From: Planctomycetota bacterium
GTDB lineage: Bacteria; Planctomycetota; Phycisphaerae; Sedimentisphaerales; SG8-4
Length of the DNA stretch: 7,157 nt
Assembly: GCA_030607345.1 (NCBI GenBank)
Contig: JAUWKC010000084.1
Coordinates: 1 to 7,157 of the forward strand
Direction: 5' to 3'
Shown here: positions 1-5,116 of the stretch, piece after piece
Numbering within the stretch: the stretch's first letter is position 1
Layout of the letters: every line of letters begins with the position of its first letter
Notes under the pieces: model-generated
Told to the model about the DNA's origin: nothing
The model's database searches: none
The model's input: only the letters and a program-made list of their open reading frames with translations
Position numbers and translations under genes: made by a program

Positions 1-530
1 GCGAGAACAACGGATGTGAACCAGTGACCCCAGGAGGCGGTTGGAACGTGAGCGGCCTTGATAACAACCGTACCGATGGCAAAGGACTGAAGGAACATCT
101 TTACCTTGCCGGAAACAGTGGCGCCAAAGTTGATACCGCGGGCCTCGGCAATGTGCCGCAGCACCGTCACATACACTTCTCTTGCAATCAGAATACCGGC
201 CACCAGCCACCGAATCAGAGACATCACCATCGCCTCAAAACCAAAAAGCCTGGGTTCGCCAACTATGGCAAAGCAAACAAAAGTGCCGCAAACCAGGACC
301 TTGTCAACCAGCGGGTCAATGATTCTGCCGAACTTGCTCGCTACGCCCAGCTTCCGGGCAACGGCGCCGTCTACGATATCGGTAAGGCCTGCAATGACAA
401 AAATAACAAACGCAATATCCAGAAAGAACGACCTGTTTTCGACCGTAGGCGACTGCAGAATCATAATCAGGAAAACAACGCTCAATACAAACCGACCCAG
501 TGTCAAAATGTTAGGGATAAATCGCAACAT
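1..530 (-). CDS. pgsA: CDP-diacylglycerol--glycerol-3-phosphate 3-phosphatidyltransferase (PgsA), 3' end outside the window
   Basis: PgsA is the integral inner-membrane enzyme that condenses CDP-diacylglycerol with glycerol-3-phosphate to give phosphatidylglycerophosphate, the committed step to phosphatidylglycerol and cardiolipin. The reading frame opens at ATG 528-530 with MLRFIPNILTLGR, the usual PgsA opening (NILT..R). It carries the complete CDP-alcohol phosphatidyltransferase signature D-G-x2-A-R-x8-G-x3-D-x3-D: D51, D54-G55, A58-R59, G68, D72 and D76, followed by K77. Hydrophobic stretches lie at about residues 14-26, 36-50, 78-92 and 103-117. About 176 residues are visible of a protein usually near 180-200 aa, so little is missing at the C-terminus. 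The Shine-Dalgarno is weak; the start is chosen by family alignment. The gene follows rimO after 38 bases on the same strand, an arrangement seen in many bacteria, and is probably co-transcribed with it. Confidence 0.93.
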   Translation of the reverse strand, partial: MLRFIPNILTLGRFVLSVVFLIMILQSPTVENRSFFLDIAFVIFVIAGLTDIVDGAVARKLGVASKFGRIIDPLVDKVLVCGTFVCFAIVGEPRLFGFEAMVMSLIRWLVAGILIAREVYVTVLRHIAEARGINFGATVSGKVKMFLQSFAIGTVVIKAAHVPTASWGHWFTSVVL

Positions 531-568
531 AAATCCAGAGTCTATCCTGCGCAGGGAATAATGCAATA

Positions 569-1939
569 CTAAACTTGCCTGACAATCAAATCGTAATCTT
601 TAGCCTCCAGGACTTCGACACGGACAAAACGCCCCGGCCCGGCCGTACAACTCTCTATAATGCAGACGCTGTCAATCTCAGGCGCCTGGCCGTAAAAGCG
701 ACCACGCCCGCTGCCGTCGGGACCGGCAGAATCGACCAGACAAACAAGCTTACTGCCGATTCTTCTTTCGTTCTTGGCAAAGGCTATCTGCTGCTGTGTA
801 AGCATCAGTTCCTCACGGCGGTCTTCTTTGACCTCTTCCGGTACCTGGCCGGGCATCTCGGCCGCAGCAGTACCGTCCTCGGCGCAGAACTTGAAACAGC
901 CCAGAGCATCGAACCGAGCCCACCGCACAAATTCGAGCAGCTCGTCAAACTCCCGGTCGGTTTCACCTGGAAAGCCCACAATCAGTGTGGTCCGCAGCAC
1001 AATCCCAGCAACGGCTCGCCGCAACTTCTCGATAAGCGAGCAAATTTGCTCTTTACTGTCCGGCCGGCGCATACTCCTGAGGATACGGTCATTTACGTGC
1101 TGAACCGGCATATCTACATAGGCAACGGTCTTCTTGCCGCTCGCTATGGTTTCGATGAGCCGGTCGGTGATTCCGGTCGGATACAAGTAAAGCAGCCGCA
1201 TCCATTTCAAGCCGCTGGTCTTTTCGAGTCCGGCCAGAAGCCCCGGCAGCGCATCCTTTGCTCCGAGGTCCCGGCCGTAGTACGTGGTATCCTGGCCGAT
1301 TATGTTTAATTCGACTGCGCCTGCCGAAACTAGTTCAGCTGCTTCAGAAAGCACAAGTTCGCGAGGCTTGCTCCTGAACCGCCCTCGGATTGCCGGTATT
1401 GTGCAAAAAGAGCATCGATGGTCGCACCCCTCACTAATCCGCAGGTACATCGAATGAACAGGCCCGATGGGCAGCCTGACCCTGTCGTCCAGGATTCTAT
1501 TGTCTGACGGCTTCAGGTAAGCACCCGGCCGGTCGGAGACCAGCGTCTTGCTGATTATCGACACTATTGCATCCCGCTGACCCAGGCCCACAATGGCGTC
1601 GATGCCGTCGGCTCGCCGGAAGAGCTCACGGCCTAATCTCTCCGGCAGACAGCCTGCAACAATAACCTTTTTGACCCGGCCTTTTCTCGTGTAATCGACA
1701 GCCCGCTTTATTTCTTCCAATGCCTCCGCTACGGCGGGGGCGATAAAACCGCAGGTATTAACGATAATCACGTCGGCATTTTCGGGCTCGGCTGTCACGA
1801 GATAACCTGCCTGTACTATTTCTGCCAGCATCCTTTCGCTGTCGATGAGATTCTTGGGACAGCCCAGCGCCACAAAACCTACTGTCGCCGATTCTGCCCT
1901 GTTCTTTCCCATAACCCGTAAGCTTAGCATAGAAACCAC
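569..1939 (-). CDS. rimO: Ribosomal protein S12 methylthiotransferase RimO
   Basis: RimO is a cytoplasmic radical-SAM enzyme that adds a methylthio group to the conserved aspartate of ribosomal protein S12. The 456-residue product shows all three domains. The N-terminal UPF0004 domain (about 18-130) has cluster cysteines C27 (in GCPKNLIDSE), C63 (in NTCGF) and C97 (in GCLPER). The radical-SAM core (about 160-385) has the C172-x3-C176-x2-C179 motif. A C-terminal TRAM domain spans about 394-456. The sequences GCPKNLIDSE, CTIPAIRGRFRSKP and IGQDTTYYGRDLG favour RimO over the related tRNA enzyme MiaB. The start is uncertain: the longest frame begins at GTG 1937-1939, with ATG codons at residues 4 and 10, and family alignment begins only around residue 18. 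pgsA follows on the same strand; the secretin gene diverges upstream. I found no convincing minus-strand promoter in the 111-base gap. Confidence 0.96.
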   Translation of the reverse strand: MVSMLSLRVMGKNRAESATVGFVALGCPKNLIDSERMLAEIVQAGYLVTAEPENADVIIVNTCGFIAPAVAEALEEIKRAVDYTRKGRVKKVIVAGCLPERLGRELFRRADGIDAIVGLGQRDAIVSIISKTLVSDRPGAYLKPSDNRILDDRVRLPIGPVHSMYLRISEGCDHRCSFCTIPAIRGRFRSKPRELVLSEAAELVSAGAVELNIIGQDTTYYGRDLGAKDALPGLLAGLEKTSGLKWMRLLYLYPTGITDRLIETIASGKKTVAYVDMPVQHVNDRILRSMRRPDSKEQICSLIEKLRRAVAGIVLRTTLIVGFPGETDREFDELLEFVRWARFDALGCFKFCAEDGTAAAEMPGQVPEEVKEDRREELMLTQQQIAFAKNERRIGSKLVCLVDSAGPDGSGRGRFYGQAPEIDSVCIIESCTAGPGRFVRVEVLEAKDYDLIVRQV

Positions 1940-1982
1940 ATCCGGTCATCAGGTTTTGGCCTGGTCGGCAGCCATTTTTTAA

Positions 1983-2010
1983 TTGACAACAGCGAAATGA
2001 ACGATATAGT
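1983..2010 (+). promoter_or_regulatory. Sigma70-like promoter of the secretin gene
   Basis: A perfect -35 TTGACA (1983-1988) is followed after 16 bases by TATAGT (2005-2010), five of six matches to the -10 consensus. The expected transcription start near 2017 leaves a leader of about 34 bases before ATG 2051. Recognised by eye only. Confidence 0.6.
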
Positions 2011-2050
2011 AATAAGAATCAGCTTAGTTGGGTAAGGGTACGGTCACATA

Positions 2051-3691
2051 ATGATTAAGTTCCGTTACGAATCCATCGCCAGCACCTTGAGGTGCGCTCT
2101 ATTCGCTTTGGCGCTGCTCTGTTTCGGCGGCTGCGCGGAGTTCTTTGCGCATAAGCCTGTCGAACTGCAGTCTCGGAAAATATTGAGCGACCTCAGCAGA
2201 ATTAAGATTATACCGGACCCCAACATCACCATACCGGACGTATACAAAGACCCCCCCAAGGTTGTCGAGCAGGTGGTCGATGGCAAAACAGAGATGAAAC
2301 TTTTCTATTTCTGCAAGTACCATACATCCGACCACTTGGCAAAAATCGTCGACGAACAGTTCGGCAGGACTCTGTTCGACGAAGAAGGCAAATCAACAAT
2401 CGTGCCAAACTACACCGTCACCAGCAACCCCGCTACCAATCAGTTGATAGTAAGATGCCCTACCGCAAAGGATATCGACGCAGTACAGGAATTGCTGCAG
2501 GAGGTGGACATCCCTCCGATTCAGGTCAGGATAGACTGTATCATTTCCGAAATCTATGCGGACAATACTCTGGACTGGGAAACCACACTCGAGATAGAAA
2601 ACCTGTTTGGTGAGGGCATTACTTTGGGCGGCAAGACCACAAGCGCCGGCGAGTTGCTTCCTGCGTTCCCGGGCGCCGCCCTCAGAGACGTGGGCCGGTC
2701 CAAATTCGGCCTTAAGGTCGGCTATGCCAGCACCAGTCACGATTTCCAGGCCCTGATTGACCTATTGCAATCGAGGGGCTATCTGAAAATCCTGATGAAT
2801 CCATCACTCGAAGTCATCAATGGCCAAACCGCAAAAATTGTGTCAAGTGAGCATGTACCACTGCAGACGATTACCGTCCGCTCCACGCAGTCGGATTATA
2901 TGGAGACGACTACCGAATACATCGACGTAATCGACTCGCTTGAGATTACTCCTCACGTATTCGCCGACGGCTACATAGGTCTGGAGACGACAATAATCCT
3001 CGGCTCAAAAGCCATACCCGAGGGTGTAAAGCAGATACCAATCGTCACGAGGCGAGAAATCTCCAACAAGGAAAACCGCATCAGGCACGGCGAAAGCCTC
3101 ATAATCGGGGGCATCAGAAAAAGCGAGGAACGCGCGGTTGTTCGAGGCATCCCCGTCTTAAAAGACATACCACTCATTGGTGTGCTTTTCTCGAGCAAAG
3201 ATTTCGAGGAACGAGCCACGGAGACCCTATTCATAATAACTCCGACCATTTCCACCGGCGGTATCCCAAACGAGGATGTGGTCGAACAACTGAGAAGAAA
3301 ACACTCCTCGCCTCTGAGCCCGGAAGTCTTGCGTGAAGAAGTTTTTCTCGACCCACTCGGCATCGAAGTCTACAAAAGGTCCCTGAAGGAAAAAGCCCGA
3401 CAGGCCGACGATGCCCTTGTCAAATCAGAGGCGCAAAAATCAGAGGCCCTGCACAGGGCCCGACAAGCCGGTCAACAAGCGGACCTGGCAAGAGCAGAAG
3501 CCGAAGCGGCCAGGACCGAGGCACGCCAGGCAGCCATTGAAGCAGCAGAACTGAAGCGACTCATAGAAGAACTAAACAAGAAGCTGGCAAAAACGCCGGT
3601 CAACAGCCAAGAAAAGAACGCCGGCGGCGCCCGGGAATCCGACGCCGAAGCGGACAAAGTCAAGGCCGAGGACGAAAAAAACCAGGACTAA
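2051..3691 (+). CDS. Secretin-family outer-membrane lipoprotein (type II/III secretion or type IV pilus secretin-like) with C-terminal coiled coil
   Basis: Secretins form multimeric gated channels in the outer membrane. The 546-residue product opens with a lipoprotein signal peptide: basic/polar start, hydrophobic 16-25, then FGGC with the predicted lipidated cysteine at C28. Residues about 80-168 resemble a secretin N-domain (NPATNQLIVRCPTAKDIDAVQELLQEVDIPP leads into the usual QVRI..I strand). Residues about 228-400 are the secretin beta domain: LLQSRGYLKILMNPSLEVINGQTA, then the late VPLQT-like and RGIPVLKDIPLIGVLF signatures, ending FIITPTI at about 394-400. Residues about 440-515 are Ala/Glu/Arg/Lys-rich with no proline, a likely coiled coil, followed by a charged disordered tail. 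This is shorter than GspD or PilQ, with only one clear N-domain. The ATG follows a modest purine stretch (AAGGG about 12 bases upstream). No secretion ATPase, pseudopilin or platform gene is adjacent, so the partner system is unknown. Confidence 0.88.
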   Translation: MIKFRYESIASTLRCALFALALLCFGGCAEFFAHKPVELQSRKILSDLSRIKIIPDPNITIPDVYKDPPKVVEQVVDGKTEMKLFYFCKYHTSDHLAKIVDEQFGRTLFDEEGKSTIVPNYTVTSNPATNQLIVRCPTAKDIDAVQELLQEVDIPPIQVRIDCIISEIYADNTLDWETTLEIENLFGEGITLGGKTTSAGELLPAFPGAALRDVGRSKFGLKVGYASTSHDFQALIDLLQSRGYLKILMNPSLEVINGQTAKIVSSEHVPLQTITVRSTQSDYMETTTEYIDVIDSLEITPHVFADGYIGLETTIILGSKAIPEGVKQIPIVTRREISNKENRIRHGESLIIGGIRKSEERAVVRGIPVLKDIPLIGVLFSSKDFEERATETLFIITPTISTGGIPNEDVVEQLRRKHSSPLSPEVLREEVFLDPLGIEVYKRSLKEKARQADDALVKSEAQKSEALHRARQAGQQADLARAEAEAARTEARQAAIEAAELKRLIEELNKKLAKTPVNSQEKNAGGARESDAEADKVKAEDEKNQD

Positions 3692-3775
3692 AATTGCAAA
3701 AGGCCCCCGCAAACAGCCCCCAACGCACCCAGCTAAATTAACCCGACATTTCGCGTGCTCGCCCGATTATTTTGC

Positions 3776-3805
3776 TTGACAGTCAACCCGGCAGTATCAT
3801 ATTAT
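3776..3805 (+). promoter_or_regulatory. Sigma70-like promoter of the small acidic protein, with an 11-base palindrome over the -35
   Basis: TTGACA (3776-3781) and TATTAT (3800-3805, five of six matches) are separated by 18 bases, predicting a start near 3812 and a leader of about 30 bases before GTG 3843. The -35 is the left half of TTGACAGTCAA (3776-3786), a perfect odd-centred palindrome that could be an operator half-pair or coincidence. Confidence 0.62.
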
Positions 3806-3831
3806 TAGAATAGGAATGATTGTTTATTTCT

Positions 3832-3836
3832 GGAGG
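3832..3836 (+). promoter_or_regulatory. Shine-Dalgarno GGAGG that decides the start of the small acidic protein
   Basis: A perfect GGAGG ends six bases before GTG 3843. It directly abuts the in-frame ATG at 3837, too close for normal use, and lies downstream of the in-frame ATG at 3816, which itself sits only a few bases from the predicted transcription start. This makes GTG 3843 the best start. Confidence 0.8.
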
Positions 3837-3842
3837 ATGCCC

Positions 3843-4295
3843 GTGGGCGATGTAGATAGCAGAGATTTTGATACCAAGGATTTTGGCAGCGAAGACCTGG
3901 ACGAGATGATCATCTATGGCGAAAGCAGCGCCATCACGCCAAAAGATGACGAGCCAATCCCCTTCGACGACAGCGATTCAGGCACTACGGACGTTTCCCA
4001 TTCGCCGTTGAATCTGGGAAGCGGCGCTGCTGACGCGCCGGCGGCAGGCACAGCCGGCCAGACCAAACGAACACCGGCAACACCAACAGAGAGAACAGCT
4101 TCAGCCGACCGCATTACGGGTGCAAAAACCTTCTTTGCAAAACTGCATCCCGGCTCTATTGCCTTCCTCGATGAACAGATTACCAACTGGCTCAAGGCCA
4201 ATCCGGGGGTGGTTGTCAAAACAACCAATATAGTGACAGGCCCAATTCAGGCCAAGAAGACCGAACCCAACATGATAATCACAATCTGGTATTAG
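3843..4295 (+). CDS. Conserved-looking small acidic protein of unknown function (150 aa)
   Basis: I do not recognise a named family. With the GTG start the protein has 150 residues and three zones. Residues 1-52 are strongly acidic (many Asp/Glu, for example FDTKDFGSEDLDE and FDDSDSGTTD). Residues about 55-92 are a low-complexity Ala/Thr/Gly/Pro linker. Residues about 93-150 look like a compact folded domain: an amphipathic helix (FFAKLHPGSIAFLDEQITNWLKANPG) followed by two predicted beta strands (VVVKTTNIVTGPI and NMIITIWY). The helix-NPG-strand-strand pattern ending in an aromatic strand looks like a small protein-interaction domain, but that is inference. There is no signal peptide or membrane segment, so it is probably cytoplasmic. 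It has its own promoter downstream of the secretin gene and converges on trxA with an 81-base gap. A longer frame from ATG 3816 exists but is disfavoured by the Shine-Dalgarno position and the predicted transcript start. Confidence 0.75.
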   Translation: MGDVDSRDFDTKDFGSEDLDEMIIYGESSAITPKDDEPIPFDDSDSGTTDVSHSPLNLGSGAADAPAAGTAGQTKRTPATPTERTASADRITGAKTFFAKLHPGSIAFLDEQITNWLKANPGVVVKTTNIVTGPIQAKKTEPNMIITIWY

Positions 4296-4376
4296 GCCAA
4301 ACCGTTGGTTAGCGAACGGAACAGGCAAAGTAAACCCACGGTGAGCGGTATCTGTTTGGAAAACCGACAACCTTCG

Positions 4377-4703
4377 TCATAGAAGTTCGTCTATAGCGGC
4401 GGCGATATTCTTCTTGCTGGTCAGGCCAACCCATTTATCCTGCACCTGTCCGTCTTTGAACAGAATAGCAGTCGGTATCGCGCTTATGCCGAATTCCATA
4501 GCGCTATCACGGGCCTCGTCTGTGTTAAGCCTGCAGACCTTCACCCTGCCGGCATAGCCGTTCGCAATCTCTTCAAGGATAGGAGCCATCATCCTGCAGG
4601 GCGCGCACCAGGGCGCCCAAAAATCAACCAGCACCGGCATATCCGAGCTATGAACAACCTCGTCGAAAGTTACATCAGTCAATTCAGTCACAATACCAAC
4701 CAT
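4377..4703 (-). CDS. trxA: Thioredoxin with WCAPC active site
   Basis: A cytoplasmic thiol-disulfide reductant, reduced by thioredoxin reductase and passing electrons to ribonucleotide reductase, peroxiredoxins and other disulfide enzymes. The 108 residues match the normal thioredoxin length. Visible landmarks are the redox motif W32-C33-A34-P35-C36 after the strand VLVDFWAP, buried D27, the cis-proline P77 in AIPTAI, and F82-K83-D84-G85 before the last strand. Alanine replaces the usual glycine between the two cysteines (WCGPC to WCAPC), a natural variant. One extra cysteine, C57, is present. A longer in-frame start at 4763 (128 aa) is rejected because it falls inside the promoter, upstream of the predicted transcript start. 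The chosen ATG 4701-4703 is preceded by GGAAAGG eight bases away. The gene stands alone, convergent with the small acidic protein. Confidence 0.95.
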   Translation of the reverse strand: MVGIVTELTDVTFDEVVHSSDMPVLVDFWAPWCAPCRMMAPILEEIANGYAGRVKVCRLNTDEARDSAMEFGISAIPTAILFKDGQVQDKWVGLTSKKNIAAAIDELL

Positions 4704-4711
4704 TGGTTCAA

Positions 4712-4718
4712 CCTTTCC
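4712..4718 (-). promoter_or_regulatory. Shine-Dalgarno GGAAAGG that decides the trxA start
   Basis: Read on the minus strand, GGAAAGG lies eight bases before ATG 4701-4703. Together with the promoter at 4745-4773 it selects the 108-residue form over the 128-residue frame. Confidence 0.65.
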
Positions 4719-4744
4719 ACATTTTGGACCAGCAAGTAGAGGGT

Positions 4745-4773
4745 ATTGTATATGGTGCGGCAAGTGGTGTCAA
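4745..4773 (-). promoter_or_regulatory. Near-consensus sigma70 promoter of trxA
   Basis: On the minus strand, TTGACA (4773-4768) and TACAAT (4750-4745) are separated by the optimal 17 bases. The predicted start near 4738 gives a leader of about 35 bases. This is the best promoter in the window and suggests strong basal expression. Confidence 0.78.
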
Positions 4774-4860
4774 ATACTAATTGGTCTGTCGTTAGTCGTT
4801 GTTTTTACACAGGTTAGCTCTTTCACACAGCAAATGCAGCGACTTTTCGCCAAAGAAATG

Positions 4861-4889
4861 TTGTGCCGGCAGGTGAAAATGGATATACT
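4861..4889 (+). promoter_or_regulatory. Candidate promoter of the LamG/FGE-fold gene
   Basis: TTGTGC (4861-4866, three of six matches) and TATACT (4884-4889, five of six) are spaced by 17 bases. The predicted transcript start near 4896 would place the 4900-4929 hairpin at the very 5' end of the RNA. The weak -35 makes this tentative; it may need an activator. Confidence 0.38.
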
Positions 4890-4899
4890 ATTGTATGTA

Positions 4900-4929
4900 C
4901 GACAGGTCGTGCTGGCAGACGGCCTGTCG
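4900..4929 (+). repeat. Inverted repeat: 11-bp stem, 8-base loop
   Basis: Arm CGACAGGTCGT (4900-4910) pairs with ACGGCCTGTCG (4919-4929) over 11 pairs, with one T-G wobble and no mismatch; loop GCTGGCAG. No T-run follows on either strand, so it is not a normal intrinsic terminator. Confidence 0.7.
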
Positions 4930-4980
4930 ATATACGTATGCGAGGAGGTAATTGGCCTTGGTCTCTACCAGCGGTCGGGC

Positions 4981-5007
4981 TTAAGCAGTTGGTTGTCAAG
5001 TGCTTAA
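4981..5007 (+). repeat. 27-base imperfect palindrome (operator or stem-loop)
   Basis: TTAAGCA (4981-4987) and TGCTTAA (5001-5007) are a perfect 7-base inverted repeat. After one G-G mismatch, TTG (4989-4991) pairs with CAA (4997-4999) around a 5-base centre. This fits either an RNA stem-loop or a dyad operator; no T-run follows. Confidence 0.6.
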
Positions 5008-5038
5008 ATAGCAGACTATCCGTGGAGAATACACCTTC

Positions 5039-5078
5039 GCAAACTGCCGCATTTTGCCGCTGCCGCTGATGCGGTTGC
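5039..5078 (+). repeat. Bulged inverted repeat just upstream of the LamG gene Shine-Dalgarno
   Basis: GCAA (5039-5042) and CCGCAT (5047-5052) can pair with ATGCGG (5069-5074) and TTGC (5075-5078), giving 10 pairs with a 4-base bulge. The same area holds three direct copies of TGCCGC (5045-5050, 5055-5060, 5061-5066). Weaker than the other two hairpins. Confidence 0.4.
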
Positions 5079-5116
5079 TGTGTTCACACGGCTGAATAAG
5101 GAGGAGGCTGGATAGA

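Larger units (their letters stand above)
4774..5116 (+). other. Gene-free region between trxA and the LamG protein: candidate structured 5' leader
   Basis: No convincing protein gene lies here on either strand. Contents in order: upstream DNA of trxA; a candidate plus-strand promoter (4861-4889); three inverted repeats (4900-4929, 4981-5007, 5039-5078); an isolated AGGAGG at 4943-4948 with no good start codon after it; and the Shine-Dalgarno of the LamG gene (5098-5107). If the promoter is right, the leader is about 220 bases long. I could not match it to a known riboswitch class. Confidence 0.45.

Noticed and set aside
24..572. Plus-strand open frame of 182 codons at the left edge
   Set aside because: It is antisense to pgsA, whose CDP-alcohol phosphatidyltransferase motif is intact; the predicted peptide is low-complexity and basic/polar with no domain.
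575..1309. Long plus-strand open frame (244 codons) opposite rimO
   Set aside because: It is exactly antisense to the conserved radical-SAM and TRAM coding sequence, has no recognisable domain and no Shine-Dalgarno; it is a by-product of codon bias.
1940..2050. Minus-strand promoter for rimO (TACTAT-like hexamers with TTACCC upstream)
   Set aside because: The -10 and -35 matches are four and three of six, no better than chance in AT-rich DNA.
3692..3775. Terminator after the secretin gene
   Set aside because: The C-rich stretch after the stop (GGCCCCCGC...GCCCCC) contains no matching G-rich arm, so no hairpin forms; nothing else of note was seen before the promoter.
4297..4359. Possible bidirectional terminator between the small acidic protein and trxA (CCAAAC 4297-4302 with GTTTGG 4354-4359; CCGTT/AACGG around 4303-4320)
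   Set aside because: The stems are only 5-6 pairs, one is spaced about 50 bases apart, and no T-run follows on either strand.
4879..5007. Small plus-strand frame of 42 codons starting MDILLYVRQVVLADG, with AGG five bases upstream
   Set aside because: Its start would lie upstream of the predicted transcript start (about 4896), its sequence is forced by the 4900-4929 hairpin and its stop lies in the 4981-5007 palindrome; no homology recognised. It would deserve a second look only if a promoter upstream of 4861 were shown.
4863..5069. Plus-strand frame of 68 codons in the trxA-LamG gap
   Set aside because: It has no Shine-Dalgarno at its ATG (4863), it runs across all three inverted repeats, and its composition is not protein-like.
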